A stretch of DNA of 17,211 bases, taken from Puniceicoccaceae bacterium (lineage in GTDB: Bacteria; Verrucomicrobiota; Verrucomicrobiia; Opitutales; Coraliomargaritaceae). Below the pieces are notes generated by a model. It made no database searches. It was not told the origin of the DNA and saw nothing but the letters and a program-made list of their open reading frames with translations. Shown piece after piece: positions 10,301-17,211 of this stretch. Position 1 is the first letter of the stretch. Each line of letters begins with the position of its first letter. A program made the position numbers and the translations under genes. The stretch covers positions 1-17,211 of the forward strand of contig PXBU01000185.1 in NCBI GenBank assembly GCA_003566795.1, read 5' to 3'.

Positions 10301-13300
10301 CTCCAAGGAGGCCAGATTAGCAAAACTGCCAGTGACGTCGATCGACACTCCATCGATCGCCTCGATCCGTGCGGTCTCGCTGTCGAAAGTCAAATCACTA
10401 TTAGTGGTGGTCAGGAGCACGCTTCCGGTTTGGCTATCGATCCGTCCCAGCAGGCTGATACCACCCGCCGCAGTCAGCGAAATACGACCTTCATTGGCTG
10501 AGCCATTCAGCACGGCCAAATCGCCCACAGCCGAAGCGAGGTCACCGCTCAAAGTGAAGGGTATGGAGGCTTCGCTGGCCAGCGCGTCGGCGATCACCCC
10601 GAGTTCGGTGGTCGCGCTATCCACCCGAAGTTGCAAGATGCGTTTACCCCCCATTTCGAACCAACTGACGGCAGCCGTGCCAGACGGCAGGGAAGCATCG
10701 ATAGCGAAGGCAAGCTGGATGCCATTGGCCACAGTTCCGCCATCATCGGCGGTTAAGGTAGCGACTGCCCCGGATGGCAATACCACGGTGCTGGTGGCTG
10801 AAATTGCATTCACTCCACCGCCCAAGACTGCCGCCTCCACGTGGTAAACTCCGGAACCATCGTTGCCGCTGCGCAAATTAGCGGTCATGGGAATCGAGGA
10901 ATCATTAATTGCGGCCAAAACGGTATTGGCCGTGGTCGCACCGCTTTGCAGGTTAATGATTAAATGCCGCGGGCCGCTGAGATAGGTGGCAATGGCACTA
11001 CCATCGTCGATGCTACCGTCATCGATGAGGAAGACACGGGTATTGACCAGTGCAGTTGAGTCCGAGTTGGCAATGATTTCAAAATCATTGTTATCGCCAG
11101 CGGCAATGAAGTCGGCCCGGGCCAGGTCACCCGTTCCGCCCGAGGTCACCGGATATTGGGCCAAGGCGAAGGTGCCCGAACCATTTGATGTGGCCGAAAA
11201 AGGTATGCTGGCCGCATTCACCGCATCGACAACTTGAGCGGCCGAGGTGAACAGAGGATTCACCGTCAGCGTGAGGCGTTTGAGGACGCTATCGTAGGCA
11301 ACGGCCACCGAACCCGGTGCAGCACTACTATTCGCCAGCAGCCGAATCTCGATGTTATTAAAATCGTCGCCCAGATCATTGGCCGTCAAGGTAACGTCAT
11401 TATCGGAACCGACCATGCGCAGGACAGCCGAGGCCTGCACCGCAACGGCCCCTCCGGTGGTAAGGAACCGCTGCGCTTGAATGGCGCCGTTCCCGGTGTT
11501 AGTGCTCGCCAACTCCGGCACAAGTTCGGCCGCGAAAGTCCCTTCCGCATTCAAGGCGGCAATAGCTTGATTCGCAGTCGTGACTCCACTCTGGATACGC
11601 AGTGTCATCACATTGGTGACCGGATTGAACGAAGCCGCCGCCCCGCCATCAGGCACCGTTCCGTCATCGAGGAAAAGGAAGCTGATCCCGTTGAAGAGCG
11701 GACCCGAGCTGCTCGCCGTAACCTGGAAGTCATTGTTCCCGCCTACGGGCCGGAGAACAGCTGATGCACTCAGATTCGATTCCATCAGAACGGGCTCGTC
11801 CCCCAGAACAACACCCGCCGAGCTGGAATCAAAAGTCCCTCCAAGCTGTGCGCTGAACGGAATATTCACCTGCTCGTTAATGCGGTCAATCACGGTGCCG
11901 ACCGTGGTGAAGCCAAAGTTGACGTAAACATCGAGGAACTCGCTGCCATCCCATTCGATGGTGGCCGCATCAGTCCCCGGGTTGAGCCGTCCGCCGTCGG
12001 CAACTTCAAGCGGGCCCTCGTTCAGCAAGCGTATGGTAACATTGTTGATGCTGGCACCCGGCTCTTCGGAAGTCACCCGAATGGTAAAGAAGGCGTCCGG
12101 GATCAATAGTTGGGAACTGGCGGCAATCGCCTCGGCACCGCCGCTTAAGGCACTGGCAACTTCGGTGCGCATGCCGTCCTCACTGCCACCGTCGGCCGTG
12201 AATCCCGAAGAAGCGGCGGAAGGCAGACTAAAGACAGTGGAACCGTCCAATCGTCCACCCGCCAAAATTGCCGTTGCGGGGAACTCAGGATGACTATTAA
12301 TCAGGTCAATAATCTCGCCCATGGTGGTCACACCATTTTGGATATAGATGACCAGCGATTGGTCTTCCTCGCCATAGACAACCGTGAGCGGATCAAAGTC
12401 CGGATCATCGCGCACGATGAAGACGCCAATACCATTACCGCTGGATCCAACCTCGTCGGCAATCAACGAGAAAGCCAGATCGGTGCCGGGCAGGGCATCG
12501 AAAGTCGCAGCAATCGTAGCAACAATGACCTCACCATCATTGTTTATTTGGATAGCGCCACCCTGCGCGGTCACAACACCACCAATAAAGCCGGTAAAGG
12601 CCGCATTTTCAACCGCACCGGGCACCAGCGAAAGCATCCCGAAGCCGAGGTTGGTGATTTCAAGGTCGCCAGCGTTATCCAGGTAAACCCCCGATGCACC
12701 CGTGCGAACGGCGAGGCGTTGCACTTCAGTTTGCAGAACTTGGGTGGTCGCAGCAATGCCTTGGGCACTGCGTAAGATCAGATCCGAAGCCTGCACGAAA
12801 TTGTTGGCACCCGCCAGAATGGCATCGCCACTCAACAACGCTGCCTTGCCACTACCCGTGGCAGCTCCGGCAATGACAATATTGCCACCCGCATCGACCA
12901 TCAAATTTCCACCCGCGCGGGCGAGCGTGGAATCCGCAGCCAGTGCGAAATCGGCGGCAGATTGAATCAGGAGCGAACCACTACCAGTGGCAAAAATTTC
13001 GCCAGCATCGAGCAAGATGGCATCACCCGAGCGCAAAGTGACAGGTCCACCGCCCAAAGTGAAACGACCGTTCCAAGTCTGCGTCGCGGTCGATTGAACC
13101 AAGACCGGCAATGCCACAATGGTTTCCAGGGAAGCATCGGTCACACTCTCCGTAGTCAAGCTGCCCTCAACCAGGAGGAAGACGCCGCTACCGGATCCCT
13201 CGACCAGCAAGCGCTCACCTGTTTGGGTGCGCAGCGGCAGCGGAAGGAGGTCGCCGGTGCCGACAGGTGTCGTTTCGACAACCACCTCGCCGATCGTCAG

Positions 13301-16300
13301 GTTGAATTGGTTGTTCAGTGCCAAACCACCATCAGTGATATTACCTGCCAAGCGATCGACATGCGTCAACAATGGCTGGGTGGGCGTGCCGACGGAACCG
13401 ACACCGTTGAGCAACAGTGCGGCGGCTTCGATGGCGGCAATGCTTGGGCTGGCGTAACCCATCAGCGCCGCTTCGACCTCGAGCCCGACTACGGCAGGAG
13501 TGACAACACGCTTGAGAATCATATCCCCGCCCGCCGCCAATGCAATGTCGGCACCAGCGGTGATGGAACTGTCACTCGACTGAACAAAATCATCTGCCGC
13601 CCGCAACACCACATCTGCGGTTGCATCAACGGTATTGGTTACGGTCAAAGTGCCCCCGGAAACGATCGAGACGGGCACGGAGGTTCCCGTGGTGGCAATG
13701 CCATTGAGGGTCAATCCACTGGCGGAGGAGATAAAGATCCCGCCATCCACCGTGGCAGCGCTGAGCGTGCCCAGTTCAACCCTCAGCGTATCGCGAGCAC
13801 CGGACTGAATGCCGATTCCGCTAAGCGCGGTCAGCGTCAATTGTCCACTGGTGGTGAAATGGATCACACCCGTATCACCGGGAGCAGAATCAACAATCGC
13901 GCTCGTTTGGCTCTCCACGGAAACCGCGCCATCAACCGAGGCAACCCGGGCAATGGCCGCGAGGTTCCCGGCGACGATATCGATAGTGCCATTTTCATTT
14001 TCCACCTCGGACGATTCGTCCATCATAAAGTTACCAGCGGCAACCAGACTGATATTTCCGGTTTCACCGGTGCGGATGCTTCGAACGGCAGCCAGCGACA
14101 AATCACCCGCAGCCTCCACCTCAATATTACCGGAGCCGCTGACGATGAAGTGGCTTTGCGGTGCCAACGCCAAAGCGTCGGCCACCATCAGGGTGTCAAA
14201 TAAGTCGGCGGAAGCGCTGGTGGTATCAATCGTCAGTGACTTATCGTTGATCAAGCGATAGTCGGCACCACTTCCACCCGTAACGCTGAGGACATTCACT
14301 GAAATGCGTAACGGTTCACCGGAACCGACCACACCATCAACCGAACCACCCGCAATGATCGCGAGTGAATCAGCGTCAATCACGGTGCGTGCATCCACAC
14401 CGTCAGCGGCAGCGGTCACAGCACCTGAAGTTGCGATGAGTCCGATCTGACCATTGGGAGCAGATACGCTGCCGAGGGTGATGTTGTTGGCAGCGCTTAA
14501 AACAATGGCAGTGGCGGCAGAGCTAATGACTGAGTCGGACGCCGCATTGATGGAACCAGCACTTGAGCGCATGGCGATGGTGCCCGTTCCATTGGTGCCA
14601 ACGGTGACTTCTGCCCCGATGGTAATGGCATTAACCACGTCGGCCGAAATAGATCCACCATTGGTCAAAACGGCATCCTCAATCGTCAACGCATTGGCAA
14701 GCAGGGCGATATCACCCGCGCCAGTCGTCACCAGTGCCGAGGCATCGGCGGGAGCACCATTGCTTTGCAGGGTTAAGCTACCAGCGGCTGACAGCAGAAT
14801 GCTACCGCCACCCTGATTGGCAATTCCCGCCAAGGCAGCCATACCAAGCGAGCCCGCCATGACATTACCGGACTCATCCAATAAATCATAAGCAAAGTCC
14901 GAGGCCACACCTGTGATGAGGGCATTGCTATCGCGCAGGGCGATGTCGCCACTTACGGCAACCTCAGCTGCGAGCAAACGGGCATCAATCTCCAGCGTGC
15001 GCTCTAGTCCGCTGTCAGGCAGCTGGCCAATGCCATGCTGAGCTGAGAGTTGTAACTCATTCGCGTGGATATTCACCACGCTGCTATCAAGGTGATCGCG
15101 CAGCCAACCACCAGCCACGATAGCAACGTTACCCCAAGCGGACTGCGCGCCCGGAGAAGCCGCATCGTCCCGACCATCAACCACACCCATCAAAATATCA
15201 CCCATTGACCCCAGCGCGATATTACCTGCGCTGGATGCAATCACAGCATCCACGGCCATAGCGATCCCCACCTGCGCAATGAAAGCGATATCGCCTCCGC
15301 TGGAGCGGATGGAGCCCTCGCTGGTAACTTCAGCAGCCCCTGTAGCGGAGACGCGGACCGCACCGGCTGCGCTGGAGATCTCACCGGCAACCACCATGTC
15401 ACCGATCGCCTCCAAATAAACCCCACCATCGGCATGGTTCTCAAAACCCAGCACCGTCACGTCGGCACCCAGCACATCCAGGGACAGCAAGTCGCCCGCT
15501 TCACTGGAATGGTTAACCGCCTGCACCGTCAAGGCATCGCGTAGCCCATCGTGGGTGATACGGACATGGCCACTGGCAAGATTTTCGGCATCCAATTCGT
15601 TGGCGCGAATGAGCAATGGATCGGCCAACTCACCGATACCAGTTTCGGCGGTCATGGTTAATAAGTTAGCCACAATACGGTGATCCACATCTGCCAGGCC
15701 GGGGACGCGGATGATGTCATCCTCGGCTTGCAAGGTCACATCGCCCTCATTACCAGCGAGAATCTGACCCACCCGAATTGCACCGAGCGCTGAAATCTCA
15801 ATCGTGTTGTCCGCACTATCGGTCACCGACTCGGCAAGATCCACGCGGGTAAGCCCACCGGTATCAAACGAAATCGCCCCATCCTGGGTCACCGCCGAAT
15901 GCACCTGCAAACCATCCAACTCAAGTATGGTGATATCGCCCGCTACCGTCGAATGCGCCCACATGTTTTGGGCACGGGTGTAGAGGGAAATGTCACCTGC
16001 GGCGGTCAAGTGCATATCGCGCGCCTCTTGGAACCCGGGCGAAGCCGACTGATCGCTTATTTGCCCCTGGGTGGCCGTCATGGTGATGGCGGAGGCAGGC
16101 GTGCCGGTGATGGGGTTGGCGGTGTTGTTGACGCGGACAAAGGCGCCATTACTGAAGAGAATATCGCCCTGATGGGCGGTCATTTCAATAAAGCTTTCCT
16201 GCCAGACATTTGCCACTTGCTCATTCACCACCGAGGTGAGCGCAGCATTGGTGAATGACATATTACCCGTGGCGGCATCCAAGCTTAGACTCGTGCGGGC

Positions 16301-17211
16301 GGCCAGCGAACCATTGACCAGCATGGAGCCTGCGTAAACCGTGACCGCATCCAGGAAAGTGGCACCGCCGATGCGGGCAAGGTTGGTGGAACCGGAAGCG
16401 TGGCCAAAGACGATGGCATCCCAACCGTTTTGCAAGGCGGCAATATCGGTGGTAGAGAAAGTAAAATTGGAACCGGCACCGAGCGGCGCACCAATATTCA
16501 TTTCACCAGCAGGCGAGATGGGGCGAAAATAAGCAGTCGAAATCGACTGGCCGGAATCATTGAGCGCTCCGACAACAGAGGTGTTGCCACCGCGGAAGTC
16601 GATATTGTTGGTGATCAGGGTCAAATCGCCGCTCAACAAGGTAACGCCACCTTCAAAGCGAATTTGATTATTCGCGCGCAAGTTGATTGCGGCAGCGATC
16701 ACCTCTTGCTCGAAGCGGGTGTTGTCGAGTCCCGTTGCCTGCGACAGCGAGCCCGAGACAAATACGTCATTCGACATTAATACGCGCCCGGCGCGGACAA
16801 TCGTCAGGTCGCCGTTGCCGACATCAACCTCGCCCTTGATCCAAAGTTGCCGCGTTCCGGAAGTCCCGGTGATTTCAAATATCGCATGCCCCTCGGGGAT
16901 GATAACCGGTTCGGGTGCGGGCTCATCTGGATCCTCGGGTTCCTCGGGCTCATCAGGAATCAACAGTGGCAACTCGAAATCGCCATTGATAGTGATGTTA
17001 TTTGCCGTGCGAACGCTAAAGAGGCCATTGCTTGCATCCACTCCCTGGATGCGAACGAAGTTGGAGGCGGAGGTTCCCAGGGTGACATCACCGCGACCGT
17101 CCAACACCTCAAAGATTTCCACCTGAATGTTGCCTTCGATAATTACCTCAGCGGCACTCTCGATCACGATACGTTGGATCGCTTTGGAAGTGCCGATATT
17201 GCCCCCGATCA
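1..17211 (-). CDS. Giant repeat-rich surface protein, filamentous-haemagglutinin-like beta-helix fibre (partial at both ends)
   Basis: I read every minus-strand codon whose plus-strand triplet starts at 2, 5, 8 ... 17207. None is TTA, CTA or TCA on the plus strand, so 5,736 codons are open without a break (complete codons 2-17209). The start and stop are both outside the window. The product is at least about 0.55 MDa, rich in Gly, Ala, Ser, Thr, Asp and aliphatic residues, low in Lys, with about 15 Trp and no Cys seen. Most of it is short beta strands of the form GxIxLxA, separated by Gly, Asn and Asp turns. That is typical of filamentous-haemagglutinin-like and other 'beta strand repeat' surface proteins. 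By family knowledge such proteins are exported and act outside the cell as adhesins or fibres; here that is inference. I saw no enzyme motif, signal peptide, secretion domain or anchor, which would be expected at the unseen ends. There is no frameshift or internal stop, so the gene looks intact and under selection. Confidence 0.96.
1431..2816 (-). repeat. Closest pair of modules (anchors 2816 and 2090)
   Basis: These two modules share longer identical runs than the others: SDVRTAGNGDL versus SDLRTAGNGAI, both followed by TLNGGLAG. The regions before the anchors also match (IDTVAAFSVNRV versus IDTVASFTVDRV). Both have an 'IG' turn followed by G-[IV]-DNAIE. They appear to come from the most recent duplication in the ladder. 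The later one is longer (242 residues) and contains an inserted phrase with a Trp (EGAQSTWGLVG). Confidence 0.65.
4736..5057 (-). repeat. Half-length module inside the ladder (107 residues)
   Basis: The anchor GGAITATAAEREIRL is followed only 107 residues later by the next anchor, AGNALMVEADGTIDL, while neighbouring modules are 205-220 residues. The part between keeps the GSILDGG turn, the AGSAIGAAG signature (Ile near 4844) and the final TSLFLSNNTDLIIGEV strand pair. It lacks the central GHIxLxA and LTQxA rungs. It looks like an in-frame loss of about 100 residues from one module. Confidence 0.6.
7638..8914 (-). other. Beta-helix region II, entry part
   Basis: Haemagglutinin-like rungs resume (ARSAHLSLTAGNDIRVTASG, GDIDLLAADTI, GDSITLHADVATAGG, GHAFIAANNDIVL). 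The 'IG' signature returns with DGIGAIGSG (Ile codon near 8396) and FNVGSLTSS (near 7814). An anchor similar to the later module starts is visible near 8264 (LTQNATGGWSILSAALGD), 211 residues before the next one, so the module ladder may begin here in degenerate form. No catalytic or binding motif was recognised. Confidence 0.7.
8915..9121 (-). other. Unique segment with the most hydrophobic stretch seen in the protein
   Basis: After S2 comes a region that repeats nowhere else in the window. Its core, GMLIALNWLVPLVGASYTI (about 8968-9027), is the most hydrophobic run I noticed. It is followed by a Ser/Asp-rich part (SRSSSIIDNADSPSATLSYG). The stretch is short, contains Asn, Trp and Pro, and is flanked by soluble beta-rich sequence, so it is more likely a buried strand pair than a membrane helix. 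Function unknown. Confidence 0.5.
9122..9541 (-). repeat. Repeat S2 (two-part unit, about 140 residues)
   Basis: Second tandem unit, starting QPVVLEETGDTFTLSALPGV then ATRLDLLNAL, matching S1 nearly residue for residue over its first 25 positions. The second half (about 9170-9396) is GFGFYLNTGEA, ISSVNLDVGFVEGG, LNITLNNVDAASGQDLRDAL, again with the R-type order. S1 and S2 begin 154 residues apart. Confidence 0.75.
9542..10003 (-). repeat. Repeat S1 (two-part unit, 154 residues)
   Basis: First of two tandem units. It opens with TPVVIEEDGGNYNVYALPGV followed by ATHADVINAIN. Its second half (about 9610-9838) is DHTFFITSLTD, IQNVSISFADLDG, LNILLGELDNASVQDLLNAI. That half follows the same order of strands, Asn turn, acidic turn and A-[IL]-N helix as R1-R6, so it is probably a diverged R-type domain. 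No function is recognised. Confidence 0.75.
10004..10519 (-). other. Short beta-helix-like spacer between the two repeat families
   Basis: About 170 residues return to haemagglutinin-like rungs (GRISLTAAGGISLLG, GSVLLTTTNSDLTF, GGDILITGAGF). A linker containing IKSDVDGQDQPLSEA leads into the next repeats. There is no 'IG' signature in this part. Confidence 0.6.
10520..10771 (-). repeat. Repeat R6, shortest copy
   Basis: Last unit of the block: AVATLTADDGG, ANGIQLAFAIDASLPSGT, ILQLRVDSATTELGVIADAL, IPFTL. The tail that joins units elsewhere is missing, and the chain goes straight back into beta-helix rungs (GRISLTAAGGISLLG). Confidence 0.75.
10772..11092 (-). repeat. Repeat R5
   Basis: Fifth unit, close to R3: NNDFEIIANS, VNTRVFLIDDGSIDDGSA, LIINLQSGATTANTVLAAIN, IPMTA. 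It carries two DDGS turns in a row. Confidence 0.8.
11093..11404 (-). repeat. Repeat R4
   Basis: Fourth unit: NDVTLTAND, FNNIEIRLLANSSAAPGS, RLTLTVNPLFTSAAQVVDAV, then N and IPFSA. The usual G-x-TTA is replaced by F-TSAA and the DDG turn is missing, so this copy has lost two consensus features while keeping the strands. Confidence 0.75.
11405..11737 (-). repeat. Repeat R3
   Basis: Third unit and the clearest example of the consensus: NNDFQVTAS, FNGISFLFLDDGTVPDGG, MTLRIQSGVTTANQAIAALN, FAAEL. The paired DDG and PDGG turns may be loop or metal-contact sites, but this is only suggested by the acidic residues. Confidence 0.8.
11738..12094 (-). repeat. Repeat R2
   Basis: Second unit: AFFTIRVTSEE, INNVTIRLLNEG, an acidic insertion, then FLDVYVNFGFTTVGTVID, RIN and IPFSA. 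Its middle is longer than in R3-R6, and one of its two Thr of the TTA motif is followed by Val, giving TTV. Confidence 0.75.
12095..12481 (-). repeat. Repeat R1
   Basis: First unit of the block. It shows DLAFSLIADEV, the turn GNGIGVFIVRDD, then SLVIYIQNGVTTMGEIIDLIN and the closing FPATA. It is the longest copy because a Ser/Ala/Gly-rich tail of about 50 residues (GFTADGGSEDGM and following) separates it from R2. Confidence 0.75.
12482..16906 (-). other. Beta-helix region I (haemagglutinin-like rungs)
   Basis: About 1,475 residues of irregular beta-helix rungs, with phrases such as GDISLYTR, GDVTLQAEDDI, GSILLSAAGSL, GNIEVEAAGDLSL and GDAILLDAGEI. The 'IG' punctuation signature occurs six times, with its Ile/Val codon near 15635, 15029, 14339, 13814, 13391 and 12755. 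Each copy is normally followed by a V-x-x-L-x-A strand (e.g. TGIGELADPLL, SGIGIQSGARD). Spacings are 202, 230, 175, 141 and 212 residues. Sequence between the signatures is too divergent for precise module borders by eye. Trp residues are concentrated here (e.g. NVWQESF, NMWAHST, GGWLRDH, SAWGNVA). The fold is inferred from the strand pattern; no ligand-binding or catalytic motif was seen. Confidence 0.8.
16907..16957 (-). other. Acidic proline-rich linker
   Basis: Seventeen residues (window residues 85-101) are almost only Pro, Glu and Asp: PDEPEEPEDPDEPAPEP. This is a typical extended, flexible inter-domain linker. The matching DNA has a short internal repetition on the plus strand (cctcggg twice within 20 bases). 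It separates the first beta-rich segment from the long helical stalk, so it probably marks a true domain boundary. Similar Pro/Glu/Asp linkers occur in many secreted bacterial proteins; no specific binding role can be read from it. Confidence 0.85.
16958..17209 (-). other. N-terminal-side beta-rich segment before the acidic linker
   Basis: The first 84 visible residues alternate hydrophobic and polar residues, for example IVIESAAEVIIEGNIQVEIF and RTANNITINGDFELPLL. This looks like several rungs of a beta-helix or a short beta-sandwich. It is not recognisable as the conserved two-partner-secretion (TPS) domain of filamentous haemagglutinins, so the true N-terminus is further upstream. The acidic linker follows directly. 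Confidence 0.6.

Larger units (their letters stand above)
10520..12481 (-). repeat. Block of six divergent tandem repeats, about 105-130 residues each (R1-R6)
   Basis: Six consecutive units share one plan: a strand like NDFxIxA; about eight residues later an Asn-centred turn and strand (NGISFLF, NNIEIRL); often an acidic DDG turn; a short [AG]xxxxY/W/F step; a strand LxIxxxxG; then TTAxxxxxAIN and a closing strand IPFSA. Unit starts are near 12481, 12094, 11737, 11404, 11092 and 10771, spaced 129, 119, 111, 104 and 107 residues. The G-x-TTA-x(5)-A-[IL]-N phrase resembles the short flagellin 'hook IN' motif, but I cannot assign a family by eye. The units are probably small beta or alpha/beta domains arranged as beads. 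They interrupt the beta-helix pattern completely, since no 'IG' signature lies inside. A role in spacing, flexibility or ligand contact is inference. Confidence 0.85.

Noticed and set aside
9794..10501. Plus-strand open frame of 235 codons with a less biased composition
   Set aside because: It lies opposite repeats S1 and the spacer, which are clearly coding on the minus strand because S1 and S2 match as protein. No ribosome binding site or family motif supports the plus-strand frame.
9122..12481. Flagellin-related gene suggested by the TTA-x(5)-AIN phrase
   Set aside because: Only a short core resembles the flagellin hook IN motif. The conserved N- and C-terminal flagellin helices are absent, and the block is embedded in the giant fibre.
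12962..14203. Plus-strand open frame of 413 codons
   Set aside because: It is codon-aligned antisense to the giant gene. It is open because the dominant sense codons there (GCC, GGC, ATC, GAT, ACC types) do not give stops when reversed. Its product is an Asn/Gly/Arg/His mix without domain pattern.
15241..15444. Short minus-strand frames in another register (also at 3484-3762, 4336-4641, 6712-6939, 9991-10185)
   Set aside because: All lie in registers different from the continuous frame and have no repeat or domain pattern; they are shadows within the same gene.
16683..17126. Plus-strand frame with a Gly-Ser repeat resembling a linker
   Set aside because: The Gly-Ser run is the reverse of the minus-strand Pro/Glu/Asp linker codons at 16907-16957.
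1..17211. Decayed or frameshifted pseudogene
   Set aside because: No in-frame stop or register change was found in 5,736 codons, and protein-level motifs are kept while DNA diverges, which points to selection on the protein.

Overview
The whole window is the inside of one very large gene on the minus strand. Reading the reverse complement in the register whose plus-strand triplets begin at 2, 5, 8 and so on, I found no stop codon from position 17209 down to 2. That is 5,736 consecutive sense codons, and the frame is still open at both edges. The true start lies beyond 17211 and the true stop lies before 1. No other gene, RNA gene, mobile element, CRISPR array, promoter or terminator is supported. 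The many plus-strand open frames, up to 413 codons, are shadows of this gene.

The encoded protein is rich in Gly, Ala, Ser, Thr, Asp, Val, Leu and Ile. It is poor in Lys, and I saw no Cys codon. It is built almost entirely from short strands of the type G-x-I-x-L-x-A, with repeated Asn/Asp-Gly turns. This is the texture of filamentous-haemagglutinin-like parallel beta-helix proteins on bacterial surfaces. Layout from the N-terminal side (high coordinates) to the C-terminal side: a short beta-rich segment (16958-17209); an acidic Pro/Asp/Glu linker (16907-16957); a first beta-helix stretch (12482-16906); a block of six divergent repeats of about 105-130 residues (10520-12481); a short helix-like spacer (10004-10519); two larger 140-155-residue repeats (9122-10003); a unique segment with one hydrophobic stretch (8915-9121); and a second, longer beta-helix region (1-8914). 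Much of that last region is a ladder of modules of about 205-240 residues.

One signature runs through both helix regions. It is an 'IG' turn followed 10-20 residues later by a V-x-x-L-x-A strand and then a G-x-[IL]-[FYH]-[LI] strand. I count 21 copies, usually 120-240 residues apart, and none in the central 8.4-12.8 kb block. The simplest reading is one long fibre of the same fold with a different globular or bead-like block in its middle.

The source is probably a Gram-negative bacterium of moderately high GC. Giant proteins combining haemagglutinin-like repeats with 'TTA-x-x-x-x-x-A-[IL]-N' repeats remind me of Verrucomicrobiota, Planctomycetota and related bacteria, but this is a weak inference because no housekeeping gene is present. 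The likely role is as a secreted or surface-displayed fibre for adhesion, biofilm or predation. No catalytic domain or secretion signal is visible in the part seen here.
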